Notes under the pieces: generated by a model
What the model saw: the letters and a program-made list of their open reading frames with translations, nothing else
Told to the model about the DNA's origin: nothing
The model's database searches: none
Position numbers and translations under genes: made by a program
Assembly (NCBI GenBank): GCA_020052415.1
Contig: JAGVPB010000042.1
Coordinates: 186,001-250,000 of the forward strand
DNA: 64,000 bases
DNA from: Bacteroidales bacterium
Lineage (GTDB): Bacteria > Bacteroidota > Bacteroidia > Bacteroidales > JAADJA01
Direction: 5' to 3'
Part shown: positions 45,195 through 53,820 of the stretch, in pieces
Layout: each line of letters opens with the position of its first letter
How positions within the stretch are numbered: the stretch's first letter is position 1

Positions 45195-47819
45195 TCAGGC
45201 TTTCCTTGGCTGGATGAGTTTTGCTACCAGCCCGGTCCATCCGGTCTGGTGCGAGGCGCCAAGACCTTTGCCGTTGTCGCCGTTAAAGTATTCGTAAAAC
45301 AGAATATAGTCTTTAAAAAAGGGATCACTGTAGAAAAGGTTTTCGTCTCCGTTTACAGGCCTTTTGTTTTTTTGGTCTGTTTGAAAGATAGAAACCAGCC
45401 GCTTTGAAATTTCTTCCGACACTTTTTTTATCGAAGTAAAATTGCCTGAGCCGGTAGGGCATTCGATCCTGAAATCATCACCATAGTAATGATGGAACCG
45501 CTGAAGCGATTCGATGATCAGAAAATTGACGGGAAACCATACCGGACCCCGCCAGTTGGAGTTGCCCCCGAACATTTTTGTTTCCGATTCTGCCGGAGCG
45601 TATTTCACCCTGAAATGCTCACCATCTATATTGAAAGAGTACGGATTATCCTTGTAATATTTTGACAGGGACCTTATCCCGTAAGGTGAAAGGAATTCAT
45701 TTTCATCGAGCATGCGCTTCAATAATTTCTTCATCCTGCTGCCGCGAAGAAGCGACAAAAGCCTGCGCTCGCCAACTCCAGGCTCATTCCATCGCGAAAC
45801 CAGTGAAGCAAGCTCCGGCTGGTTATTCAGGAACCAGTTCATCCGCTTTTCAAATTCAGGCATTTGTGCCATCAGGCCGGGTTCGAGGACTTCAACAGCG
45901 AAAAGTGGTATCAGTCCTACCATAGACCTTATTTTTATTTTTAAAGGCTGAGTATAAAAAGTATCGAGCACATCGTAATAAAAACCGTCATCCTCGTCCC
46001 ACAGGCCGATGCCTTCCCTCGCTGCCCTTGTCATTGCGCCCGCAATATGCAGGAAATGCTCAAAGAACTTGGAGGCCATATCCTGATAGCTGGCATTTGT
46101 CTTTGCAAGCTCGAGGCTAATGCGCATCATGTTCAGGGCAAACATCGCCATCCAGCTCGTACCATCCGATTGGTTTAACATTCCGCCTGAAGGGAGCTTT
46201 TCATTCCTGTCGAATAATCCTATATTGTCCATTCCCAGGAACCCGCCCTGGAAAATATTTCTTCCTTCCTCGTCCTTTTTGTTTACCCACCAGGTAAAAT
46301 TAAGAAGCAGCTTATGGTAAACTCTTTCGAGAAACTGAACATCGGCTTTGCCGGTTATCTTTTCATCAATCTTGAACACCCTCCAAGCCGCCCATGCATG
46401 AACCGGCGGATTTACATCGCTGAAGTTCCACTCATAAGCCGGAAGCTGGCCGTTAGGATGCATATACCATTCGCGGGTAAGAAGGACAAGCTGTTTTTTC
46501 GCAAACTCAGGATCTATAACGGCAAAAGGTATGGTGTGGAAAGCAAGATCCCATACGGCATACCAGGGATACTCCCATTTATCGGGCATCGAAATAATAT
46601 CGGAATTGTACAGGTGAAACCATTCGGAATTCCTTCCCTTCCTGCGTTCCAGCGGTGGAGAGTGCATAACAGGGTCGCCTTTGAGCCATTGTTGTATATC
46701 GTAATAATAGAACTGCTTTCCCCAAAGCATGCCTGCAAAAGCCTGCCGCTGTATTCTTTTTAGCTCTTCAGAAGTTATGTTCTTCTGTATCTCCGCATAA
46801 AAATCGTCCGCCTCCTTAATTCGTGCTTTAAATATCGTTTTCGAATTCTTAAAGGGATCAGGATTCTCACTATTTGTCAGCCTGAACAGGAAGCAGGCAT
46901 TTCCCCCGCCAATGATTTTCGTTTCATAATGAAGAGCGGCTTTAGTTCCGGATTTATTTTTATTTAATGAATTTGATTGCTTCTCAATAATAAAATCATT
47001 TATTCCGTCCTTGAAAGTCAAATGGCCTCTATCCTGTCCATAAAGCCTGCTGATATTGGTTTCATTTTCGCAAAACAGAATCTCCGGATTCCCTTCGAAG
47101 TATAAAAAATAGACACCTAAATCCTTATGTCTTATTTCAAGAAACGAGCTTTCAGAACTGCTGATCACTGGCTTTTCATTAACGCCCGACCAGGTCCAGA
47201 TGTTTCTGAACCATGCCTGCGGTATCAGGTGAAAATCAGCTTCATGGGCTGACCTGTTAAAGGCAGTTATCCTTACGAGTATATCATGCGTGCCGGCTTT
47301 GGCATATTCGATGAAAATATCGAAATAGGCATTATCGTTAAAAATCCCGGTATCCGTGATCTCATATTCCGGCTGAGTCCTGTCACGGTTCCTGTTCACT
47401 TCGGCAAGCTGATCATACGGAAATTCTGCCTGGGGATATTTATACAGGAACTTCATATAAGAATGGGTAGGCGTATTGTCAGGATAATAATACAATTCCT
47501 TTACATCTTCTCCGTGATTCCCTTCATGATTATTCAGTCCGAACAAACGCTCTTTGATTATCCCGTCCTTGCCGTTCCAGAATGCGGGTGCCAAGCACAG
47601 GAACTGGTGGTTGTCCGAAATACCGGCTATGCCGTCCTCTCCCCAGCGATAAGCGAAGCTGCGGGCCATTTCATGGGTGATGTGGTTCCAGGCATCGCCG
47701 TTGCTGCTGTAGTCTTCACGCACAGTGCCCCATTGCCTTTCGGTAAGATAGGGACCCCATTTCCGCCAATGGGCTTTTTTCCCCTTATCCTCAATTAAAC
47801 GGAGTCTTTCTTTGTTCAT
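45195..47819 (-). CDS. GH63-type (MGH1-like) glucosidase
   Basis: This 874-residue protein has no signal peptide, so it should be cytoplasmic. It matches the bacterial glucosidase family related to GH63 and mannosylglycerate hydrolases. The N-terminal part has W-G-P-Y-L-T-E-R-Q-W-G-T-V-R-E-D-Y-S and D-A-W-N-H-I-T-H. The C-terminal (alpha/alpha)6 barrel has E-Y-P-W-Y-A-V-W-D-L-A-F-H, F-L-G-M-D-N-I-G and N-W-R-G-P-V-W-F-P-V-N. It would remove terminal glucose or a related sugar from oligosaccharides or compatible solutes. It is a single gene in minus orientation. The specific linkage cannot be set without biochemical data. Confidence 0.9.
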   Translation of the reverse strand: MNKERLRLIEDKGKKAHWRKWGPYLTERQWGTVREDYSSNGDAWNHITHEMARSFAYRWGEDGIAGISDNHQFLCLAPAFWNGKDGIIKERLFGLNNHEGNHGEDVKELYYYPDNTPTHSYMKFLYKYPQAEFPYDQLAEVNRNRDRTQPEYEITDTGIFNDNAYFDIFIEYAKAGTHDILVRITAFNRSAHEADFHLIPQAWFRNIWTWSGVNEKPVISSSESSFLEIRHKDLGVYFLYFEGNPEILFCENETNISRLYGQDRGHLTFKDGINDFIIEKQSNSLNKNKSGTKAALHYETKIIGGGNACFLFRLTNSENPDPFKNSKTIFKARIKEADDFYAEIQKNITSEELKRIQRQAFAGMLWGKQFYYYDIQQWLKGDPVMHSPPLERRKGRNSEWFHLYNSDIISMPDKWEYPWYAVWDLAFHTIPFAVIDPEFAKKQLVLLTREWYMHPNGQLPAYEWNFSDVNPPVHAWAAWRVFKIDEKITGKADVQFLERVYHKLLLNFTWWVNKKDEEGRNIFQGGFLGMDNIGLFDRNEKLPSGGMLNQSDGTSWMAMFALNMMRISLELAKTNASYQDMASKFFEHFLHIAGAMTRAAREGIGLWDEDDGFYYDVLDTFYTQPLKIKIRSMVGLIPLFAVEVLEPGLMAQMPEFEKRMNWFLNNQPELASLVSRWNEPGVGERRLLSLLRGSRMKKLLKRMLDENEFLSPYGIRSLSKYYKDNPYSFNIDGEHFRVKYAPAESETKMFGGNSNWRGPVWFPVNFLIIESLQRFHHYYGDDFRIECPTGSGNFTSIKKVSEEISKRLVSIFQTDQKNKRPVNGDENLFYSDPFFKDYILFYEYFNGDNGKGLGASHQTGWTGLVAKLIQPRKA

Positions 47820-47924
47820 CAGTGAAATACTTAAAGCTGCTCACTACTGAGTCACTATGAATGGTAAACCAGCACAAAGCTATATAATCCCCGTGAATGA
47901 CATCTCAGCATTAAATTTTCCAGT

Positions 47925-47966
47925 AACAAGTAACCAGTTACAAGTAACCAGTAACCAGTAATTTCC
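47925..47966. repeat. Word-repeat spacer
   Basis: Repeats of AGTAACCAGT/AGTAACAAGT words lie in the spacer between the glucosidase and the metalloprotease genes. The block is non-coding, of the same class as the blocks at 18977, 42365 and 50632, but with its own unit. Confidence 0.6.
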
Positions 47967-47974
47967 CCAAACCT

Positions 47975-49465
47975 CTATTGATTAAAACTGTACTTTGCTT
48001 CCATTAGATAAGAGTTGAGTTTATCAATATACCAGTCGGGAAGAAACCCGGTTCCGGAAACTTTTACAAGCTCCTCAGTCAGCAATTGTTTTTTACTTTC
48101 AAAATAATCACGGTTTTCGCTGAAATATGTTTTGTCAATAAGGAGGGAAGCCTCGCCATCGGTCCGGTTGACAGTGGTATGGTAAGTATTATCCATCCAT
48201 TCGTCGAAATCCGCCTGGATATCCTTCAGGGATTTATTCAGAGCTTTTTCCAGGAGTTCAATGTCAGTTTCGTTTCTAAAGCTGATATCCACCAGTACAT
48301 TTTTCCTTTCTTTGAAGGCTGTGACAACCTTCCGAAGCATATCTTTTTCCTGGAGGTAAATGGCAAAGTGTTTGGCAAGGGCGTAATTCAATGCTACATC
48401 ACAAGCACTCACCCCGGGAGCGATGGAAAATTCATCCCAGTTATTTTCGAGTAATGAATGGAGCCGGGGAAGCATGAGACCTTTGAAGATTTCAGTGCGC
48501 CACTGGAATACCTTTCCTTTCAAAATACCATTTTCCCATTCGGAGGTTTCATACAGGCATGCCACTCCTTCATCCAGCCAGCCGGGAATGTCGCCCACAT
48601 CGGTTCGAACCATGAGGTGAAACAGTTCATGATAGATGGTCCCGATGGTATAGAGAGATGAGGTTCCTAACAGGCTAAGGTCGGCGAGGCATGAATATCC
48701 GATGTTCCGTGCAGGAAGGTTCATACCGTGTACTTTTTTTGCGACAAGCTTCAGCGTTTCCTCGTTTCCCAATAAATATACGGCGATGAGCTTATCCGGC
48801 TTACGAATTTCATAATTTTCCGCATAAAAATTATAGGCATTCTCGAGGTTTTGAGTTACTTTAGAAACATCAAGTAAAACTTTAGTTTTGGGAACGATAA
48901 AAATGTACCGGCCTCCTGAACGTATGTTATAGCCTGATCCCAGCAAACTTCGGTAATAGCCTACTGCCTTAACAGAATCCCTCAGATCAAACAACCGTCC
49001 CTCAAGTTCTTCGGCATTGAAGGCGGTATCAGCATCAAAGGCTCCGGCTTCAGAATGGCAATTAACGACATACCCCATTTTGCCACTGACAGACGCAAAG
49101 GTATTGACCGATATCATATTTGAAATGACAGTTGGCGGAATTGATGATGAGCTTACCGACGTAAGACACGCATCACGCTCATTCATCAGAAAATCGAATT
49201 GCTTCGTATCCAGATTACCCTTATATGCCGACAGTGTATAATTAAAGGCTTTCTTAGCCTCATCAGAATACCCGGAAGCACAGAGCGCTTTTGAAATGAA
49301 GTAATCTATTTTCCATATTTTGCCATAGGGTTTTTTCCTGATGGCAACGGCTTCATCGTACAACTTCTGATATTCTCCCGAATTATAAAGCCGGGTAAAG
49401 TGATTGTAATCAATATTGATTTGTGAAGCAAGGATCATTGGACTGATGATCATCAGGAAGAACAT
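47975..49465 (-). CDS. Secreted gluzincin-like metalloprotease
   Basis: I start at the ATG opening M-F-F-L-M-I-I-S-P, giving a signal peptide that ends I-L-A-S-Q; the frame extends to 49585 but would overlap the upstream gene by ~100 bp. In the 496-residue product the zinc motif is H279-E-L-F-H283, and a third ligand, E299, lies in G-W-L-D-E-G, as in MA-clan peptidases. The N-terminal ~100 residues are helical and TPR-like (Y-N-S-G-E-Y-Q-K-L-Y). The middle resembles the DUF1570/peptidase-MA group. It is probably an exported peptidase. The start lies 23 bp after the stop of the 49488-50162 gene, so the two are likely co-transcribed. Confidence 0.82.
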   Translation of the reverse strand: MFFLMIISPMILASQINIDYNHFTRLYNSGEYQKLYDEAVAIRKKPYGKIWKIDYFISKALCASGYSDEAKKAFNYTLSAYKGNLDTKQFDFLMNERDACLTSVSSSSIPPTVISNMISVNTFASVSGKMGYVVNCHSEAGAFDADTAFNAEELEGRLFDLRDSVKAVGYYRSLLGSGYNIRSGGRYIFIVPKTKVLLDVSKVTQNLENAYNFYAENYEIRKPDKLIAVYLLGNEETLKLVAKKVHGMNLPARNIGYSCLADLSLLGTSSLYTIGTIYHELFHLMVRTDVGDIPGWLDEGVACLYETSEWENGILKGKVFQWRTEIFKGLMLPRLHSLLENNWDEFSIAPGVSACDVALNYALAKHFAIYLQEKDMLRKVVTAFKERKNVLVDISFRNETDIELLEKALNKSLKDIQADFDEWMDNTYHTTVNRTDGEASLLIDKTYFSENRDYFESKKQLLTEELVKVSGTGFLPDWYIDKLNSYLMEAKYSFNQ

Positions 49466-49487
49466 TCCCTGGAAAATAGTATCGAAC

Positions 49488-50162
49488 TTATTGCCCTTCC
49501 TCGCTGAGTGTATCGGTAAACATTTCGTTGATTTCATCGGTGTTGAGCTGGTTAATGTGAGTAGTTTTATTAGTCGCCTGTTCAAAAGGCATTTTTAAGT
49601 AAAGGGGGGCATCACGAACCTGTACTTCGGTGTGCTGCAGAATGGTAGAAAGCATGAGGATCGTACCCAGAACCCCGAAAATAATTCCCGGTGATGATGA
49701 TACAAGCTTAAGTTTGGATTGATCGGCAATTGATCCTTCGAGCTGAGTGGTGTCTTCCTTTATTTTACCAATGATGAAAACGGCTCCCACGATTGCAAGC
49801 ACCATTCCGGTAAAGAAGCCCAGGTATTTGGTAAATATCCTCGACATAATGAGAAATCCGGCCTGGTTGTATCGCTTGTTATAGCTTTCTTCTTCCATCA
49901 TGGCAAGGGTGATCCATTTTACATACTCAAGATTATCTTTAACCGTCTTATCGGTTTGAGCATTGATAGCCTCCACCATTGTTTCACCACGTCTTACCTC
50001 GAGAAGTTTATTGAACTGAATCACCTGCTGGGTGGCAAGGACAATGAAAATTATAACCAGCAGGGTCGGCATAGCAATCAGCCACGGCGCAAGTTTATTT
50101 TGCCACTTGATGGTCGCCTTGCTGTCTCCTTTATTTAGCTGGGTTTTGTCCTCTGAATCCAT
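49488..50162 (-). CDS. Membrane protein of unknown function
   Basis: This 224-residue protein has a charged N-terminus, then three hydrophobic helices (about 28-45, 112-133 and 155-172). A helical segment between the first two contains R-R-G-E-T-M-V-E-A-I-N-A-Q-T. There is no signal-peptide cleavage site. I recognise no family. It precedes the metalloprotease gene by 23 bp on the same strand, so it may assist or regulate that enzyme, which is inference from position. Confidence 0.7.
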   Translation of the reverse strand: MDSEDKTQLNKGDSKATIKWQNKLAPWLIAMPTLLVIIFIVLATQQVIQFNKLLEVRRGETMVEAINAQTDKTVKDNLEYVKWITLAMMEEESYNKRYNQAGFLIMSRIFTKYLGFFTGMVLAIVGAVFIIGKIKEDTTQLEGSIADQSKLKLVSSSPGIIFGVLGTILMLSTILQHTEVQVRDAPLYLKMPFEQATNKTTHINQLNTDEINEMFTDTLSEEGQ

Positions 50163-50299
50163 AACTTTCTTTCAATTGGTTATATAAACCTGTGGATTTG
50201 CAGATTGTTCATTTACAAACAATTCTGGTTTGCAACAGATAAAAAGGACAATCAAAATTGAAAGGACGGAAAAGGAGTTGTATAAGAATACCGGCAGAT

Positions 50300-50329
50300 A
50301 AAAAAAATCCCCCGCCGGAAGACGAGGGA
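50300..50329 (-). terminator. Intrinsic terminator of the cold-shock gene
   Basis: On the minus strand TCCCTCG pairs with CGGGGGA around an 8-nt loop and is followed by seven T. It lies ~35 bp after the stop of the cold-shock gene and fits a normal terminator. Confidence 0.85.
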
Positions 50330-50363
50330 CAAAATTTTTTTAAATGACTTGTATGATTAATCG

Positions 50364-50555
50364 CTAAGCGCGTTTTACATTTACTGCATTTAATCCTTTT
50401 TTACCTTCTTTAAGGTCGAAAGATACTTCATCGGCTTCCTTTATAAAATCAACCAGTCCCGATTCGTGTACGAAGTATTCCTTGTTGTTGCTGTTGTCTT
50501 TAATAAATCCGAAACCTTTCGCTTCATTAAAGAATTTTACTGTTCCTTTATTCAT
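50364..50555 (-). CDS. cspA: Cold-shock-domain protein (CspA family)
   Basis: This 63-residue single cold-shock domain begins M-N-K-G-T-V-K-F-F-N. It has the RNA-binding motifs K-G-F-G-F-I (RNP1) and E-Y-F-V-H (RNP2). These proteins bind single-stranded RNA and DNA, melting mRNA structure as chaperones in cold or stationary phase. It has its own -7 box (50576-50583) and terminator (50300-50329), so it is a single-gene unit. Confidence 0.95.
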   Translation of the reverse strand: MNKGTVKFFNEAKGFGFIKDNSNNKEYFVHESGLVDFIKEADEVSFDLKEGKKGLNAVNVKRA

Positions 50556-50575
50556 ATTATGATTTTAAATTTTTG

Positions 50576-50583
50576 CAAAGATA
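50576..50583 (-). promoter_or_regulatory. -7 promoter box of the cold-shock gene
   Basis: TATCTTTG on the minus strand matches TAnnTTTG, 20 bp before the cold-shock ATG. No good -33 TTTG was seen. The predicted leader is short, unlike the long 5' UTRs of enteric cspA genes. Confidence 0.45.
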
Positions 50584-50631
50584 GGGCTATGGATTGGATA
50601 ATTTAGGATTTATTTCAGTTGATTGTTTGAA

Positions 50632-50702
50632 GTGGTTGAATTGGTTGAATCGGTTGAATTAGTTGAATCGGTAGATTCGTGGAATTCGTGTAATTCGTGG
50701 AC
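50632..50702. repeat. Word-repeat spacer
   Basis: GGTTGAATT/GGTTGAATC words followed by AATTCGTG words lie between the cold-shock gene and the amidase leader. The block is non-coding. Confidence 0.6.
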
Positions 50703-50772
50703 ATGAAACCAATGTTAATAATTTATTTAATATCTTATTTTCAACATACATTATTTGAGCACTGATAAATGA

Positions 50773-50780
50773 TATTTTTG
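50773..50780 (+). promoter_or_regulatory. -7 promoter box upstream of the leader ORF and amidase
   Basis: TATTTTTG matches TAnnTTTG and lies 17 bp before the leader-ORF ATG at 50798. A TTTG at 50754-50757 is only 15 bp upstream, shorter than the usual 19-20. Confidence 0.4.
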
Positions 50781-50797
50781 GGTAGAATTTGTTTTTT

Positions 50798-50905
50798 ATG
50801 AATATAATTAATTTCGAAATCAAGGCTTACTGGGATTCTATGAAAGCGACCTTGTGTCCAAATCTTATAGTATATAGAGAAGGGAAGCATTACCTGAAAA
50901 GATGA
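50798..50905 (+). CDS. 35-residue ORF overlapping the amidase start
   Basis: The frame reads M-N-I-I-N-F-E-I-K-A-Y-W-D-S, continues C-P-N-L-I-V-Y-R-E-G-K-H-Y, and ends in TGA at 50903-50905. That stop shares an ATGA with the amidase start at 50902. The product is charged, with no export signal. A promoter-like box lies just upstream. It could be a translated leader that couples ribosomes into the amidase gene, or a small functional protein; I know no homologue. Confidence 0.45.
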   Translation: MNIINFEIKAYWDSMKATLCPNLIVYREGKHYLKR

Positions 50906-52065
50906 GAATTACAGTCAAAATAATCGTCGCACTTATCATAGCCAGTTCGCAGCTTTTTGCAGGCGGTTTGGTTCATGTTGAAATTAAAGCCCGTTCAGGC
51001 GACGCTACCTACCTCCTTTTTATCAAATACGAATTAATACTATCCAAATGCAATCTTGATTATTTCAGGGAAATCAACAAACTGCCGGAAGATCTGAATC
51101 TCATCAGAGACAAAGTATATAAGCTTCCGGTTTTAGTTTATAATTATAATTCTGTCAGCATACGCAGCACAATTGGGAACAAAGACCTGACGCTTGCAAA
51201 AAAAATCCAGGCATACAATGAAGCTATGCTGAAAAAAGGTTTACGCAAAGTGGACTACCGGAAAGATAATATTCTTTGGGTCCCGTATGATTATATGAAC
51301 TGCAGTATGCCTTCAACGACCGGTTCAACCGGTACAATGGTGTGTCCAATTTTAGGTGAAGCTCATAAGAACATAAGGATCAGGGATAACAGACTTACCG
51401 GCTGTGTTTATTACATTGTTGCCGGCCATGGAGGGCCTGATCCGGGAGCAATGGGGAAATACAACGGACACACTCTTTGCGAAGATGAATATGCCTACGA
51501 CATTGCACTCAGGATGACGCAGAACCTGCTTGAACATGGCGCTACCGTTTATGTAATTAACCGGGATAAAAATGACGGGATACGGGATGCTGCCATTCTT
51601 GAGCCGGATAATGACGAGGTATTCTACAGAAATAAGAGAATTCCGCTAAACCAGGTTTCCCGCCTTGACCTGGCCTGCTCGGTGATCAATGAACTTTACC
51701 AGGTTAATAAAAAACAGGGAGTAAAAAAGCAAAGAGTTATAAACCTGCACCTCGATTCACGCGGTAGCGGACAGAGGGTTGACATGTTTTTTTATTACAA
51801 AGCCGCAAGTAATGAAGGCAAAGAACTGGCTATTGCTCTGAAAAATACTATTGAAGAAAAGTATAACCACCACCAGAAAAGCAGGGGCTACCAGGGATCT
51901 GTTAAGCCCCGAAACCTGCACATGCTCAGGAAAACTGTACCTGTATCTGTTTTTATCGAGCTGGGAAATATCCGCAACAGCGCCGATCAGAAACGTTTTA
52001 TCCTGAAGGAAAACCGTCAGGCGGTTGCCAATTGGTTGGTTGATGGATTGATTAAAGAAAATTGA
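50902..52065 (+). CDS. Secreted N-acetylmuramoyl-L-alanine amidase (Amidase_3)
   Basis: This 387-residue protein has a signal peptide ending in F-A-G. The N-terminal ~130 residues are family-unassigned; the stretch K-L-P-V-L-V-Y-N-Y-N near residue 73 and Y-R-K-D-N-I-L-W-V-P-Y vaguely resemble a LysM-like domain. The C-terminal Amidase_3 domain has the zinc ligands H176 (A-G-H-G-G-P-D-P-G-A), E194 and H283 (N-L-H-L-D-S), and the catalytic Glu, E353 (V-F-I-E-L-G-N-I-R-N). The enzyme cleaves the amide between MurNAc and L-alanine in periplasmic peptidoglycan, for example at division or during recycling. Its start overlaps a 35-codon ORF by ATGA. It is convergent with the NYN/LOTUS gene, with 9 bp between stops. 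Confidence 0.9.
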   Translation: MRITVKIIVALIIASSQLFAGGLVHVEIKARSGDATYLLFIKYELILSKCNLDYFREINKLPEDLNLIRDKVYKLPVLVYNYNSVSIRSTIGNKDLTLAKKIQAYNEAMLKKGLRKVDYRKDNILWVPYDYMNCSMPSTTGSTGTMVCPILGEAHKNIRIRDNRLTGCVYYIVAGHGGPDPGAMGKYNGHTLCEDEYAYDIALRMTQNLLEHGATVYVINRDKNDGIRDAAILEPDNDEVFYRNKRIPLNQVSRLDLACSVINELYQVNKKQGVKKQRVINLHLDSRGSGQRVDMFFYYKAASNEGKELAIALKNTIEEKYNHHQKSRGYQGSVKPRNLHMLRKTVPVSVFIELGNIRNSADQKRFILKENRQAVANWLVDGLIKEN

Positions 52066-52074
52066 AAAACCTGG

Positions 52075-52833
52075 TTATTTTATTCTCACATAAACAAGCT
52101 TAATATTGCTGTTACCGGATTTTCGTTCATCAACCTGGAATTTCTTTAAACTTTTAATCAAGGGCAGCATTTTATTAAATCCATAATTTCTGGGATCGAA
52201 ATCAGGATGCTTTTTCAATATTAAATTACCCAGTTCTCCTAAAAAAGCCCAGCCATCTTCGTCAGCAAGGTCATTTATGGAAGTTGTGATAGATTTAATA
52301 ATTTCATTGTCAATTTTATTCAGGGTATCAGTGAGGGACGGGGTTATCTTTTTACCTCTAATGTCATTGGTTGCTTTTACAGTAGCCGGTTTTGGCTTTA
52401 ATATTTCAATATATATAAACTTTTCGCAGGAGGAAATAAAGGCTGATGGGGTTTTCTTTTCTCCCATGCCAATGACCTTCATGCCGGCTTCGCGAAGACG
52501 TGTGGCAAGCCGGGTGAAATCGCTGTCGCTTGAAACGATGCAGAATCCATCCACTTTGCCGGTATAAAGTATGTCCATCGCATCTATGATCATGGCATTA
52601 TCCGATGAATTTTTACCTGTTGTATAACTGTATTGCTGAATGGGTGTGATGGCATTTTCCAAAAGGACCGATTTCCACCCGGTAACTGCAGGTTTGGTCC
52701 AGTCGGCATAGATCCTTTTAAAGGTAGGGGTGCCATATTTTGCCAGTTCTTCGAGCATTCCCTTCAGACTTGAATGAGGTACATTTTCTGCGTCAATAAG
52801 CAGGGCTATCCTGAGATCTTTTGATATTTCCAT
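52075..52833 (-). CDS. NYN-domain (PIN-like) nuclease with C-terminal LOTUS/OST-HTH domain
   Basis: The chosen ATG opens M-E-I-S-K-D-L-R; the frame extends to 52866. In the 252-residue product the N-terminal NYN (LabA/DUF88) domain has the acidic residues of the PIN-like active site: I-D-A-E-N-V, D-N-A-M-I-I-D-A-M-D, and S-S-D-S-D-F-T-R. After a linker (about 155-185) the C-terminal ~70 residues (D-G-W-A-F-L-G-E-L-G-N, then R-N-Y-G-F) form a LOTUS/OST-HTH domain, known from RNA-binding proteins. The combination suggests an RNA-directed ribonuclease; substrate unknown. It is an isolated gene. Confidence 0.9.
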   Translation of the reverse strand: MEISKDLRIALLIDAENVPHSSLKGMLEELAKYGTPTFKRIYADWTKPAVTGWKSVLLENAITPIQQYSYTTGKNSSDNAMIIDAMDILYTGKVDGFCIVSSDSDFTRLATRLREAGMKVIGMGEKKTPSAFISSCEKFIYIEILKPKPATVKATNDIRGKKITPSLTDTLNKIDNEIIKSITTSINDLADEDGWAFLGELGNLILKKHPDFDPRNYGFNKMLPLIKSLKKFQVDERKSGNSNIKLVYVRIK

Positions 52834-53293
52834 TTTGTGTTTTTGAAGTAAACAAAGATACATCAATTTGTAAGATCGCAGTATAAAGTTAATTTACAGC
52901 AGTATTCGACCCGCAGAACCATGAAGTACACAACTCTTTTATAACTTTCATTTTATAAAGAATAATCCTTTGCCGAAGAAAGTTTTAACCAATTGTTCAA
53001 TTCTTTGTCGGATATAAGATATTTAGATTACTTTTATACTTTTATGTGAATTTTGCGTTATTGTGTAACAGTACTTTTCCTTTTTCATGTGCTTTAGCTA
53101 AAAAGCTAAATTAATCTGACAGGTTTTTAAAATTACATCTCAGTCATTATTGCCTGTCGCGACTGAGAATAGCTTCTTAACATTTCCGATACATAAATAA
53201 AGGTAAAACGATTATTAACATTGCTGTAGGAGCGGTTTAAACTGCTGCTTTTATAGAATTACATTTAATATTATAATTTTAATTTCTATTGAA
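52834..53293. other. Gene-free spacer with several hairpins
   Basis: This spacer lies between the divergent NYN gene and the small 53294 gene. Inverted repeats include TTTAGCT/AGCTAAA (about 53093-53110), CTCAGTC/GACTGAG with a 15-nt loop (about 53140-53168), and AGCGGTTT/AAACTGCT (about 53231-53246). None is followed by a U-run and none folds as a tRNA. They may be regulatory or from a small RNA, but no consensus is recognisable. Confidence 0.45.
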
Positions 53294-53494
53294 ATGATAA
53301 AAAAAACTAACAGCATTTACGACAAGAAACAATTTGTCTTTAAGTCGCCTGATCTTTCGAAGATGCAGGAAATAGTAATTGATGCGAGGACAAGAATTTA
53401 TATTGTCCCGGGTGCGGACCCGGTAAAAGCGCGTGACCGCTACCTGGCCAGACTCGAAGCAAGGGGTAAAGTGTTTATTCCTACCAAGAGCTAA
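53294..53494 (+). CDS. Small basic cytoplasmic protein, function unknown
   Basis: This 66-residue product is rich in Lys and Arg (F-K-S-P-D-L-S-K-M-Q-E-I-V-I-D-A-R-T-R-I). It has neither a membrane helix nor an export signal. The I-V-I-D-A-R-T-R-I-Y-I-V-P-G-A-D-P segment looks like two short strands and a turn. It has no operon partner. It looks coding because of its charge pattern and clean start, but I do not recognise a family. Confidence 0.6.
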   Translation: MIKKTNSIYDKKQFVFKSPDLSKMQEIVIDARTRIYIVPGADPVKARDRYLARLEARGKVFIPTKS

Positions 53495-53820
53495 TAACTT
53501 TAATTGTTAGAAATCATAAAAGTGCCAAAACTGTGCTTTTGATTTCCAAACAGATACATCCGGCAAAACAATTGAATTTCGGTATATAGCACCGGTCGTT
53601 TTTACATTAGATTCCCTGCCTTTAAAAAGTACCGGAAAAAGAAAATTACAGGTTTTAATTCTTTGAAACAATATTATTATCAGGTACATATTGCTCCCCT
53701 TTATATTAATTTGAAGATAAATTAATCCAAATCTTACGGTGTACGGCAGCTGGTATATTAAAAAGTAGTATTTTTAGGCCTTCAATTATACTGAAATTTA
53801 CAATTTAAAAACACTACAAT
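53495..53820. other. AT-rich spacer
   Basis: This spacer lies between the small 53294 gene and pepD. AAAAGTGC/GTGCTTTT at about 53519-53541 could be a weak stem after the small gene. TAGTATTTTTAGG near 53766 is close to a -7 box but lacks the final G. I see nothing else in it. Confidence 0.4.

Noticed and set aside
47286-47798. 170-codon plus-strand ORF
   Set aside because: It is antisense to the N-terminal part of the GH63-type glucosidase; no family recognised.
53093-53246. tRNA or riboswitch in the hairpin-rich spacer
   Set aside because: The stems do not form a cloverleaf, no anticodon or T-loop consensus (GTTCRA) is present, and no known riboswitch core was recognised.
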